This document shows, in pieces, positions 43,111 to 49,921 of a stretch of DNA of 64,000 nucleotides (positions are counted from its first letter, which is position 1; every line of letters begins with the position of its first letter). Position numbers and translations under genes: made by a program. Source of the stretch: JAWLHK01 sp041690355 [NCBI: bacterium] (GTDB taxonomy: Bacteria; J088; JAWLBW01); contig JAWLHK010000004.1 of the NCBI GenBank assembly GCA_041690355.1, positions 62,001 through 126,000 of the forward strand. The letters are read 5' to 3'. The notes under the pieces are model-generated. The model was given only the letters and a program-made list of their open reading frames with translations, had not been told where the DNA came from and made no database searches.

Positions 43111-43521
43111 CTACTCTAAACCTGCGGCTCCCTTCTTTAACGAATAAAGATGGCCAAAGAAAGATACCGCCGTAATTACTAAAAAGTAGGCGGTCTCCTT
43201 GCCAAAACCGAAATGAAGAAAACCACCTACCCAGAAGAGCAGGGCTCCAATAGCCCACAAAACTTCAAGCGAAGGCTTAAGTCTGCCTGCAGCGATGAAG
43301 ATTGCGAAAACACCACCGGACGTTATCAAATAATACAACGCAGTCGAAGCAACGATAAGACTCACGGGGAACTTTAACAGGGCCGGAATACCAAAACCAA
43401 AAATGGACTTCGAATAAGCAACGAGAACGATAAAGAGTGCGAAGCTGTCCCATAAACGAGCGGCCAGGATGACTTTCGTAGGATGGGGATTAGTATTAGG
43501 TCGCATTTTTTCAGTGTTCAT
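43111..43521 (-). CDS. Cassette membrane protein, 136 aa
   Basis: Four hydrophobic segments (FALFIVLVAYSKSIF, FPVSLIVASTALYYLITSG, VLWAIGALLFWVGGFLHFG, YFLVITAVSFFGHLYSL), no family recognised. The first 20 bp after its stop lead into the attC site. Less GC than the chromosome. The ATG at 43521 was chosen; a TTG two codons upstream is the alternative. Confidence 0.75.
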   Translation of the reverse strand: MNTEKMRPNTNPHPTKVILAARLWDSFALFIVLVAYSKSIFGFGIPALLKFPVSLIVASTALYYLITSGGVFAIFIAAGRLKPSLEVLWAIGALLFWVGGFLHFGFGKETAYFLVITAVSFFGHLYSLKKGAAGLE

Positions 43522-43572
43522 GGTCAATCGCTTGATCTCCCTGCCGACCAGAATTTTGAATGATTCAAGTTC

Positions 43573-43878
43573 TCAGGCTCTTACGTTACGACCTGGAAAG
43601 ATGCTGCCCAAGAAAATCGACGCGGAAACTGCTGCCACAAGAATCCGCCCTTTCATGCTTGGTTGGTAGCCTCCGATGTCAGCTGTGTACACGAAGAACG
43701 GTTCGCCGATCCAAAGAAAAGGGAAATAGATTATGTTCTCAAGAAATAGATAGATCATGCCTATATCTGGACCTAGTCGATATGCAATCTCCAAAATAAG
43801 TGGGACTATGGCCATTATGGCAAAAATCCATTGTACTGCTCGCAAAATCATATAGTACACAGCCACCGAAGAAGCCAC
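43573..43878 (-). CDS. Cassette membrane protein, 101 aa
   Basis: Starts at a GTG and has three hydrophobic helices (WIFAIMAIVPLILEIAYRLG, MIYLFLENIIYFPFLWIG, GRILVAAVSASIFLGSIF). Function unknown. No attC is visible between this gene and its neighbours, so several genes seem to share one interval. Confidence 0.65.
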   Translation of the reverse strand: MASSVAVYYMILRAVQWIFAIMAIVPLILEIAYRLGPDIGMIYLFLENIIYFPFLWIGEPFFVYTADIGGYQPSMKGRILVAAVSASIFLGSIFPGRNVRA

Positions 43879-43910
43879 TTTTTTAGATGGGCCGAGGCAA
43901 CCCGCTCCTT

Positions 43911-44705
43911 CTAAGAGTCGTCGTTCTCTAGCTTGTTCTTCCTAGTTTGGAGTTCAGCAATGCTTGCCTCAAGTACTTGTGCAACTTCAGATTTAAGCTT
44001 ATGTTTTTCGAGTTTGAACATTGCCCAATGTTGTTCTTTAGTTGCACCAGCCTGAAACAGAATTCCTCTAAGCGAGTTGTCGCTACGCATGAGGACTCTC
44101 GAGTGTGCGATGATATCCTCAATTCGCTCGGTTGTTTCCTCAATTGCAGCCATCAAGGTCTTCGCACCACTTTCAATGAACGCAAATGAACCCTTTAGAC
44201 CATTTTCGGTAAGCTGGCCCGCGAGCAGTAGAGTTTTCACTTCATTGTAAGAAGTCACCAACGTGCGCAAATCAACTTCGAAAGCATGCAAGTCCTCGTT
44301 AATCCTGTAGTTGAGGTTCATGACCTCATTGTTCAATATTTCCTTGCTGAGTAGTTCTGTATACTTGAAAGTCGGGAATGTCAGAGTCTGAAGCCTCTCT
44401 GGGTTTGCTAGTCCGTCAACTAAGCCCTGCAGCAAAAAAACAGTTTTGCCTAGGCGATTATAGTTGTGGTTCATGTCGGCATTAATGGTTACCAGGGCTT
44501 CGAGGTATCGTATGCCTCGGCTGAAGACGTGTTGAAAGTAGAGGGCAAAAAGGCCGAAGGTAAACGCAGAGAATGCACCTAAGAAGGCACCTGCAGCCTG
44601 ACTGCCGGCATCTGTGCCGATCAATGTGTATATGAGTACCGAGCCAAGAGCCAATATCCCTATAAACGTGAGCAGAATTTTCTTCACCCACTTCGTACCT
44701 AGCAT
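43911..44705 (-). CDS. Cassette protein: two membrane helices plus coiled coil
   Basis: 264 aa. Two N-terminal helices (ILLTFIGILALGSVLIYTLI; GAFLGAFSAFTFGLFALYF) form a hairpin anchor. The remaining ~200 residues are almost entirely alpha-helical with heptads and face the cytosol. The arrangement is common in small phage-defence or signalling proteins of mobile regions, but no motif identifies it. Low GC compared with the chromosome. Confidence 0.75.
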   Translation of the reverse strand: MLGTKWVKKILLTFIGILALGSVLIYTLIGTDAGSQAAGAFLGAFSAFTFGLFALYFQHVFSRGIRYLEALVTINADMNHNYNRLGKTVFLLQGLVDGLANPERLQTLTFPTFKYTELLSKEILNNEVMNLNYRINEDLHAFEVDLRTLVTSYNEVKTLLLAGQLTENGLKGSFAFIESGAKTLMAAIEETTERIEDIIAHSRVLMRSDNSLRGILFQAGATKEQHWAMFKLEKHKLKSEVAQVLEASIAELQTRKNKLENDDS

Positions 44706-44798
44706 TTTAGCTCCCAGTGGTAAGGTGGCGATACGACGATATCTTCTCTCAAATCTCTTGGCTGCATGAATGCGGCTATGCCATGGAGGTCTAACACT

Positions 44799-44987
44799 CT
44801 ATTGGCCTTCGCCGTGCTCAGTCTCCTGTACGTCTGAGCCGAAAACCTCAGAGAAGAAGCGCAGAAACAAGACGTAACCAAGTAGCAGTCCGAAAAAGAG
44901 CCATGAGTTTTCGATGCGAGTGCTAAGTCGCTCGTGAAAAAAAGCCCAAACGGCGACGCCAACCAGATAAATGCGAAAACGGGTCAT
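44799..44987 (-). CDS. Small cassette-position membrane protein, 62 aa
   Basis: One to two hydrophobic helices (IYLVGVAVWAFFHERLS; SWLFFGLLLGYVLFLRFFSE) and an acidic tail. It lies between two GTCTAAC core-like sequences (44789, 45026), so it would be the first cassette, next to attI. No full attC was identified at its 3' end, and no Shine-Dalgarno is seen. Treat as probable. Confidence 0.5.
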   Translation of the reverse strand: MTRFRIYLVGVAVWAFFHERLSTRIENSWLFFGLLLGYVLFLRFFSEVFGSDVQETEHGEGQ

Positions 44988-45025
44988 AGCTTGTCATGTA
45001 GAGGCTTGGTAGTTCGCTCTCGCAG

Positions 45026-45110
45026 GTCTAACTACTGTTTATGCCCCCGAAATGCCGGATGCGATCCCCCCAGATTTGGGATCGAATCCCCCTTTACGGC
45101 GGCCAAGTAT
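45026..45110 (-). other. attI-like integration site (core GTCTAAC)
   Basis: The core GTCTAAC at 45026-45032 is where the first cassette should join. The sequence to its right, up to the intI promoter, is not a palindrome, as expected for an attI site. Extent is estimated. Position relative to intI fits integrons in which cassettes are transcribed away from it. Confidence 0.5.
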
Positions 45111-45127
45111 CCGTTCTATATTTGTTC
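45093..45127 (+). promoter_or_regulatory. intI promoter with LexA box
   Basis: TTTACG (45093-45098), an 18-bp spacer, then TATATT (45117-45122) look like -35 and -10. The -10 lies within GTTC-TATATTT-GTTC at 45113-45127, the same GTTC-N7-GTTC seen before lexA and imuA. Binding of LexA would cover the -10. Confidence 0.75.
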
Positions 45128-45171
45128 GAGAGGAGATTAGGCCCCCGAATACACGATCCCTTATATCCCAG

Positions 45172-46154
45172 ATGATGACGGAACACAAACCGGAACCGCG
45201 CCTGCTCGATCGGGTGCGGGAGTCCATCCGCCTGCGGCACTACAGCCTGCGTACCGAAGAAGCCTACGTGCACTGGATTCGACGCTTCATCCTGTACCAT
45301 GGCAAACGCCACCCGGCCGAGATGGGGCACGAAGAGGTGCGGGCGTTTCTTTCCTACCTCGCGCAGGAACGCACCGTGTCGGCCTCGACCCAGAACCAGG
45401 CCCTGGCCGCCCTGCTCTTTCTCTACGGAAAGGTTCTGGAACGCCCCCTCGAAGAGCTGCGAGAGGTCGAACGGGCAAAGCGCCGGTCGCGCGTCCCCGA
45501 GGTGTTCACGCCCGACGAGGCCCGCCGCGTTCTCGCCCACCTGCAGGGGACCCACTGGCTCATGGCCTCGCTCCTGTACGGATCCGGCCTGCGGCTGCTC
45601 GAGTGCCTGCGGCTGCGCGTCAAGGATGTCGACTTCGGCTATCGGCAACTCACCGTGCGCGACGGAAAAGGGGGCAAGGACCGCGTCACCATGCTCCCCG
45701 GCTCGCTCGAAGAGCCGCTGCGGCGCCAGATCGAGCACGCCGCCGCCCTTCACGCGCAGGACCTGCGCGAGGGATACGGGAGCGTCTACCTTCCCGATGC
45801 GCTCGCCCGGAAGTTTCCGCGCGCCGCGAGCGAGCTCGGCTGGCAATACCTGTTCCCCTCGGCGAAACGCTCGCGCGACCCGCGCAGCGGCCTCGAGCGC
45901 AGGCATCACCTCGACGAGAAGACCCTGCAGCGCGCCGTGCACGCCGCCATCCGCGCCGCCGGCGTACGCAAACATGCCTCCTGCCACACCTTCCGTCACT
46001 CCTTCGCCACGCACCTGCTGCAGGCCGGTTATGACATCCGCACGGTGCAGGATCTTCTCGGCCACCGCGACGTCAAGATGACCATGGTGTCACCCATGCG
46101 CTGCAGGCGGGCGCCTTCGGCGTGAAGAGCCCGGTGGACGGCCTCCTGGGTTGA
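45172..46154 (+). pseudogene. intI: Integron integrase IntI, frameshifted at the catalytic tyrosine
   Basis: The protein has the IntI fold: N-terminal core-binding domain, Arg in [20 protein letters not shown], Lys in [13 protein letters not shown], then [20 protein letters not shown] and [11 protein letters not shown]. The IntI-specific extra segment [17 protein letters not shown] with [20 protein letters not shown] is clear. After KMTMV the family reads Y-T-H, but the DNA is GTG-T-C-ACC-CAT: one base of the TAC codon is missing at 46090-46091. The reading frame is lost and stops at 46125. The other frame resumes as [20 protein letters not shown] and ends at TGA 46152. The start is ATG 45172, 45 bp past the LexA box. 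A sequencing error is the main alternative. Confidence 0.92.
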
Positions 46155-46185
46155 CTGCCGGCAGGAGGACCTGGCCTCGGCGCCG

Positions 46186-46201
46186 TATGGTAAGAACCAT
46201 A
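46186..46201. promoter_or_regulatory. Candidate BrnA operator (dyad)
   Basis: Perfect inverted repeat TATGGT-AAGA-ACCATA, 20 nt upstream of the BrnT start. BrnA antitoxins repress their own operon through such dyads. Confidence 0.55.
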
Positions 46202-46220
46202 TGAATCTGGGAGAATAGAG

Positions 46221-46517
46221 GTGCAAGGTTTTGAATGGGACCTCGCCAAGGATCTGGAGAACCGGGCGAAACATGGCGTCTCTTTTGCAGAGGCCGTGGA
46301 AACGTTCGGGGATCCCCGGGGAATCGTGTTGGAGGATATCGCCCACTCAGAGGACGCGGCCAGATTTTATTGGGTCGGACGCTCGCGAGCCGGCCGCGTT
46401 CTCACCACCCGGTACACGCGCCGGGGGTCATCCATTCGTATCTTTGGATGCGCGGAGTGGCGGCGATTCAGGAGATATTATGAAAGCGCCCAAAGCGAAG
46501 AACCTGCGAAAGAATGA
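46221..46517 (+). CDS. brnT: BrnT-family RNase toxin
   Basis: 98 aa from a GTG, preceded by GGGAG. FEWDLAKDLENRAKHGVSFA is the hallmark BrnT opening (W-D-x-x-K-x-x-x-N-x-x-K-H-G-V-x-F). R-T-R-Y-T-x-R-G-x-x-I-R-I is the second block (LTTRYTRRGSSIRIF) and ends in the usual arginine-rich strand. BrnT is a ribonuclease that cleaves RNA and arrests growth. It overlaps the start of brnA by 38 bp, as in known operons. Confidence 0.9.
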   Translation: MQGFEWDLAKDLENRAKHGVSFAEAVETFGDPRGIVLEDIAHSEDAARFYWVGRSRAGRVLTTRYTRRGSSIRIFGCAEWRRFRRYYESAQSEEPAKE

Positions 46518-46758
46518 ACGGGAAACCGCGCGGATCCGCGCCTCGGCCCGCAGCACGCCCACGGTGAAAATCACCGTCAACATCGAGGCCGAGACGCTGG
46601 GGCAGCTGCGGGCCATGGCCGAGGCTTCTGGGGTGCCCTACCAGCGCTTGCTGAACAAGCTGCTGCGCGAAAGCCTGGGGCAGGCCGTGACCACCCAAAG
46701 CCGCCTCGACCGATTGGAACGGGAAGTCGCTTTGCTGAAGCGGAAGCTGGCGGCGTAA
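46480..46758 (+). CDS. brnA: BrnA-type antitoxin, CopG-like
   Basis: 92 aa. Acts as the partner of the BrnT above. It has a basic N-terminus, the segment VKITVNIEAETLGQLRAMAE (ribbon-helix-helix strand and helix) followed by GVPYQRLLNKLLRESLGQ, and a C-terminal helical tail with heptads. Start ATG 46480 with GGAG 5 nt upstream. The predicted operator is at 46186-46201. Confidence 0.8.
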   Translation: MKAPKAKNLRKNERETARIRASARSTPTVKITVNIEAETLGQLRAMAEASGVPYQRLLNKLLRESLGQAVTTQSRLDRLEREVALLKRKLAA

Positions 46759-46810
46759 GGGCACACCAATTCCGGCGAGCGTCCGCGCGAGGGGATTTCC
46801 CCGAGGTGCG

Positions 46811-47296
46811 TCACCGACCCTGAAGCGGATTCAGCCACCGAAGGTCTGGAAATTTCGCGAAATCCCGGTCCGTGCTGACCCACTCGGCACCGAGTTCAAT
46901 GGCGAGTGCGGCGTGGTGGGCATCGGCGACGAGCTTGTCGCGGGCGTTCAGTTTGCGACAGAGATCCGTAAAAACAGACCAGTGACGCGCCCCGGCTCTG
47001 AGGGGGCGGGCGTTCGGAGTTGCAACCAGGGAGTCGCAGAAGGCAAGGGCGCTCGTGGTGGTATCCGGTTGCTTGAAGATGCGCTTGCTGGTGACGATGC
47101 GGACAAAGCCGCTCAGCACCAGTTCAGAAATTCCGAACGGCTCGGTTGCTTGGCGCGTCGACTCGAAAAGCTCGCCGCAGCGGTCGTGATGTTCCAGATC
47201 CGGCCGATAAGCGTGAACCAGGACATTGAGGTCAACAGCGCGCGTCGTCGATATCCAGGTCGTGAAGCAGCTCGGACGTACTGTCGAGTTGAACAC
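46811..47296 (-). CDS. VapC PIN-domain toxin
   Basis: PIN domain with AVDLNVLVHAYR (Asp), FGISELVLSGFVRIVTS, KLVADAHHAALAIELG (Asp) and TDRDFAKFPDLRWLNPL (DRDF), all in place. A GTG at 47296 would give 161 aa, with ~20 unusual N-terminal residues antisense-overlapping nothing but running through the antitoxin end. No ATG lies nearer to the true domain start, so the start is uncertain. Intact by motif content. Confidence 0.85.
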   Translation of the reverse strand: MFNSTVRPSCFTTWISTTRAVDLNVLVHAYRPDLEHHDRCGELFESTRQATEPFGISELVLSGFVRIVTSKRIFKQPDTTTSALAFCDSLVATPNARPLRAGARHWSVFTDLCRKLNARDKLVADAHHAALAIELGAEWVSTDRDFAKFPDLRWLNPLQGR

Positions 47297-47483
47297 CGGG
47301 TTGCAGGCCGCCGCGGCAACGCGAAACCGGAAGCGGCGGTGGCGCCGGGCGGATTCTCACGCCCGGGTGAAGGTAGTCACGCAGAGCAGCCTCGATAATG
47401 GCCGTGACGGTGCGCCCCGATTCGGCAGCCACTTTCCTGGCCTCGCGAATCAATGCATCGTTCAAGTTGAGCGTCGTCTTCAT
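47232..47483 (-). CDS. VapB-like antitoxin
   Basis: 83 aa. MKTTLNLNDALIREARKVAA plus SGRTVTAIIEAALRDYL is the RHH/AbrB-like VapB type of PIN partner. The C-terminus is extended (proline-rich, ending ...LHDLDIDDARC). Its stop lies within the start of the toxin region, so the two are coupled. Two GCATATC direct repeats upstream (47492, 47509) may be operator half-sites. Confidence 0.8.
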   Translation of the reverse strand: MKTTLNLNDALIREARKVAAESGRTVTAIIEAALRDYLHPGVRIRPAPPPLPVSRCRGGLQPGVQLDSTSELLHDLDIDDARC

Positions 47484-47822
47484 GCGGATCAGCATATCAT
47501 CTGCTTCTGCATATCTGCTCAGGCTGTGGTTTGGCTCCCTGGCTCCCCCAGGCGCTGCTGCTCGCCGACGCTCGCGGGAAGGGCAAAGAAAAACAGCAGG
47601 GCCCTTCCGCGAACCCAGGACGGCTGTCCTGGGCAATATGCCGTCGCCCCTTCAGGGCTCCAGAGGGAACCGGCCGGAACCACATGACGCACATGGATCC
47701 ACTGTAAAGCAGCACCGCTTGCTCCCCTGGGGGAGCCCTGGATCGCAGTGGTCACAAGGTGGGGGCCGCGACAGCGGGCCGCTCATGACCCGTCGTACCC
47801 ACCGGCCGGAAGCGGCTTGCCG
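47484..47822. other. 339-bp intergenic stretch with dispersed repeat
   Basis: Contains repeat copy 2 (47708-47784), GCATATC direct repeats before vapB, and otherwise GC-rich sequence without supported genes. Confidence 0.5.
47708..47784 (+). repeat. Dispersed palindromic element, copy 2
   Basis: Central palindrome GCTCCCCTGGGGGAGC, flanked by AGCAGCACC left and AAGGTGGGGGCCGCG-CAGCGG right. It matches copy 1 (11707-11794, reverse) over about 65 bp. Confidence 0.75.
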
Positions 47823-48095
47823 TCAGCGCCCGCCCGGAACCCGTTTCGCCGCCGGCGGCTCTGCGTAAGGACGGACGGTCTGCTCCAGGCGTTCGGCAAG
47901 CCAGACCTTGATGATCGATTGCCGCGTGACCCCCAGCCGTTCGGCCTCGCGGTCGAGGGCCGCCAGCATCCACTCGGGAAAATCGACATTCACACGACGA
48001 ATCTCGCGCGACGAGCGGCGGGCGTGCCCGAGATCCAGGTAGGCGGTCACGTCCTCTCCGGCTTCGAACTTCTGCTCAAAACGCTTCGCTTTCAT
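47823..48095 (-). CDS. brnA: BrnA-type antitoxin
   Basis: 90 aa. MKAKRFEQKFEAGEDVTAYL, then RRVNVDFPEWMLAALDREAE and LGVTRQSIIKVWLAERLEQ. This is the common longer BrnA/CopG antitoxin that partners BrnT. Its start overlaps the toxin end by 20 bp. Differs in sequence from the BrnA at 46480, so this is a separate module, not a duplication. Confidence 0.85.
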   Translation of the reverse strand: MKAKRFEQKFEAGEDVTAYLDLGHARRSSREIRRVNVDFPEWMLAALDREAERLGVTRQSIIKVWLAERLEQTVRPYAEPPAAKRVPGGR

Positions 48096-48348
48096 ACACC
48101 TTTATCTCCTCGGGCCGCGCCCGGCGAACCGAGATGATACGGACGCGATCATCTCGATACGTGATGACTGCCGACCAAACCTTGGGCCCAAGCCGGCCGA
48201 TAACCAGATGCCGGGGCTCGTCCTCCGTCCGCGCCGGAATCTCGAGGATATCCGGGTCGTCCCACAGGGTCTGCGCCTCCTCGAAATCAATACCATGTTT
48301 GTCCAGGTTGGCGGCACTCTTGGCATGCGAATATTCGAACCGCGGCAT
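48076..48348 (-). CDS. brnT: BrnT-family RNase toxin
   Basis: 90 aa. FEYSHAKSAANLDKHGIDFE opens as in BrnT, then EAQTLWDDPDILEIPARTED and VITYRDDRVRIISVRRARPE complete it (R-D-x-x-R-I-I-S-x-R-R-A-R). The start ATG 48348 lies directly under the dyad at 48350-48366, so the mRNA leader is very short. Confidence 0.9.
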   Translation of the reverse strand: MPRFEYSHAKSAANLDKHGIDFEEAQTLWDDPDILEIPARTEDEPRHLVIGRLGPKVWSAVITYRDDRVRIISVRRARPEEIKVYESEAF

Positions 48349-48349
48349 G

Positions 48350-48366
48350 GGTATGATAACTATACC
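48350..48366. promoter_or_regulatory. Candidate BrnA operator (dyad)
   Basis: GGTAT-GATAACT-ATACC, directly before the brnT start codon on the minus strand. A likely site for autorepression. Confidence 0.5.
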
Positions 48367-48396
48367 ATTTTTATTCCCAACGGCCGCGCAGGGGCC

Positions 48397-48435
48397 CCGC
48401 AAGCACCTCCAGCACAGAATGCTCCCCTGGGGGAG
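48397..48435 (+). repeat. Dispersed palindromic element, copy 3 (left part)
   Basis: CCGCAAGCACCTCCAGCACA plus GAATGCTCCCCTGGGGGAG match the left half of copy 1. The right half is absent and the vapC remnant begins exactly there. Confidence 0.7.
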
Positions 48436-48577
48436 AAGCCGATTTCCCCATACGGAAGCCGCATTGAGATAGACCTGATTTTCGGGGGCGCCGAGAACCT
48501 CACGGGCTCGGGGAGAAAGGTCGCCAGGCGAATGCATCGTCCAGAGAGAGGATGCACGTATCGAGCACCAGGTTCAA
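48436..48577 (-). pseudogene. VapC/PIN toxin remnant
   Basis: A TTG start overlapping the antitoxin stop (TTGA) gives LNLVLDTCILSL, the first strand and Asp of a PIN toxin. After a frame change, LSPRAREVLGAPENQVYLNA-ASVWGN follows, the family's L-S-x-x-A-R/x-x...x-x-x-x-Y-x-S-x-A-S-x-W-E-I. The C-terminal half with the last Asp is missing; the sequence ends at the palindromic repeat. A dead toxin next to a complete antitoxin. Confidence 0.7.
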
Positions 48578-48822
48578 CCGGCATCCCCTTCGAACCCGCG
48601 CACGACGTCCTCGGGGAGTTCCTCGAAAAACGCCGGGAGGATCTCGATGCTGCCGACGCACGCGAGCCCGAGCCGCCGAGGTTCGGTGCGGCGGGGGGCA
48701 AGCGGACGAATCTCGGCGATCGGCCTGTTCCGCCGGCAGAGGAGGATGGTCTCACCGGCTTCAATCCGCTTCAGGTAGCGTGAGAGATGGGTTTTGGCCT
48801 CGTGAACGTTCAAGCGAATCAT
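48574..48822 (-). CDS. Phd/YefM-type antitoxin
   Basis: 82 aa. MIRLNVHEAKTHLSRYLKRI then EAGETILLCRRNRPIAEIRP is the Phd/YefM antitoxin domain, and the C-terminal tail (FFEELPEDVVRGFEGD) is the toxin-neutralising part. Complete, but its toxin is a fragment, so it may be an orphan that can still neutralise a related PIN toxin. Confidence 0.85.
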   Translation of the reverse strand: MIRLNVHEAKTHLSRYLKRIEAGETILLCRRNRPIAEIRPLAPRRTEPRRLGLACVGSIEILPAFFEELPEDVVRGFEGDAG

Positions 48823-49026
48823 GACTACATTCTAAATCGGAGTGAACAAACTTCAATATTCCGAGGTGTCCCTCTCGGCCATCGGGCATTGCACGTCGGG
48901 CATGGGCATGGCGCGAAGCGCAGGTGGTGTCCCCGCGAGCGCACACCGTTCCCTTCCGTCCTCTCCGCCGCCTACACTGCAGAGAAGGAAGGCGTCCCTG
49001 CCTTCCGTACGCATGCAGAGGCCGTC

Positions 49027-49755
49027 ATGAGGAATCGCTGGACATCCATCCTCTCGCTGGCCGTGCTTTCGGCCGCCATCGCCCTTCCCGCCCACGCGCA
49101 GGATATCTTTGAAGAGGAATTCCGGAACGGAACACTCCAGACCGGGGAACTCCAGACCGAAGCACTCCGCACCCGCGAGACGCCCCTGGAGCAAGAGACG
49201 CAGCCGGATTATATTCCCGCGCCGGCACCCGAGCCCGCTTCCGGACCGCACCCCAACCTCGGCATCGAACTCGGCGGCGGTTTTCAGACCTTTACCGGGG
49301 AACTGGGGGATCGGACCAACGCGGGCTTCGGCGTCAACCTCCGGGCGATACTCGGCGTCCGCAGCCGTGTCGGCCTCGAGCTCGGCTACCTGGGCGCGTT
49401 CAACGTGGCCGAGCGCACCGAGGACCTCGAGAAGACGACGGCCACGCTCTACTCCAACTCCGCCGAGGCGCTCGCGCGGCTCAGCTTCTCGGGACACCGA
49501 TCGGCGGTGCGGCCCTATATCGCGGGGGGCGTGAACTTCACCCGTATGGACACGCGCCTCAGCACCCCCCTGGGGTCGCGCGAGCTCGACAACCGCAACG
49601 GCATCGGCGTTCCCCTGGCCGCCGGCGTGCAGATCATGCCCGACGAGGGGTTCACCGTGAGCGCGCGCGCCAACTACAACGTGCTCACCGGCATTCTCGA
49701 CGAGCGCCTCGGCGACCAGTGGGGCGTCACCCTGGCTGCGGGCGCGCTCTTCTAG
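49027..49755 (+). CDS. Outer-membrane beta-barrel protein
   Basis: 242 aa with a Sec signal peptide ending AHA before QDIFEEEF. A short repeat-like linker follows (TLQTGELQTEALRTRE, proline-rich to ~75). A beta-barrel of eight or so amphipathic strands comes next, beginning LGIELGGGFQTFTGELGDRT and ending GVTLAAGALF with a C-terminal aromatic Phe, the usual outer-membrane insertion signal. Similar to small OmpA/OmpW-like barrels. The ATG at 49027 was chosen because it starts the signal peptide. Confidence 0.8.
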   Translation: MRNRWTSILSLAVLSAAIALPAHAQDIFEEEFRNGTLQTGELQTEALRTRETPLEQETQPDYIPAPAPEPASGPHPNLGIELGGGFQTFTGELGDRTNAGFGVNLRAILGVRSRVGLELGYLGAFNVAERTEDLEKTTATLYSNSAEALARLSFSGHRSAVRPYIAGGVNFTRMDTRLSTPLGSRELDNRNGIGVPLAAGVQIMPDEGFTVSARANYNVLTGILDERLGDQWGVTLAAGALF

Positions 49756-49768
49756 CGCACGCCGCAGC

Positions 49769-49793
49769 ATTCCTGATTCCTGATTCCTGAATC
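49769..49793. repeat. TGATTCC short-period repeat
   Basis: ATTCCTGATTCCTGATTCCTGA, directly after the OMP gene. The same words recur at 57632-57670 and 63292-63331, both followed by a similar G/C/A-rich tail (GGCAAG / GCAAGG). Confidence 0.7.
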
Positions 49794-49858
49794 GGCAAGG
49801 GACCACTACCTGCCCTGTACGTTCCCCCGGGAAACGGAAAGCGGAAAACGGAACCCTC

Positions 49859-49899
49859 TTGACAAGTTCGACTTTCGTTCTATAGAATGAAACTCGAAC
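49859..49899 (+). promoter_or_regulatory. lexA promoter with palindromic LexA operator
   Basis: A -35 TTGACA (49859-49864), 18 bp, then TAGAAT (49883-49888). The overlapping operator 49866-49899 is a near-perfect 34-bp palindrome with GTTC-N7-GTTC on the plus strand (49866-49880) and a similar GTTC-N7-ATTC on the other. LexA would cover the whole promoter, giving autorepression. Confidence 0.85.
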
Positions 49900-49921
49900 A
49901 CACCCCCGGAGTGCCGAGTTG

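Larger units (their letters stand above)
34172..46154 (-). mobile_element. Chromosomal-type integron (attC array plus intI)
   Basis: Integrase gene at the right, attI-like site at about 45026, then attC-bounded cassettes reading leftwards (minus strand), away from intI, which is the standard layout. The five attC-like sites span 34172-34263, 39146-39226, 39754-39849, 40482-40564 and 43003-43091. The cassette region between about 39.1 and 45.0 kb is visibly less GC-rich than the flanks. Two sites (34172, 43003) are close sequence relatives, as in sedentary arrays, and the other three are different. The integrase carries a frameshift in its catalytic tyrosine codon. Confidence 0.85.

Noticed and set aside
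44789-44860. An attC site next to the first cassette gene
   Set aside because: Core GTCTAAC is present, but no matching GTTRRRY and no convincing inverted repeat follow. At most a decayed site.
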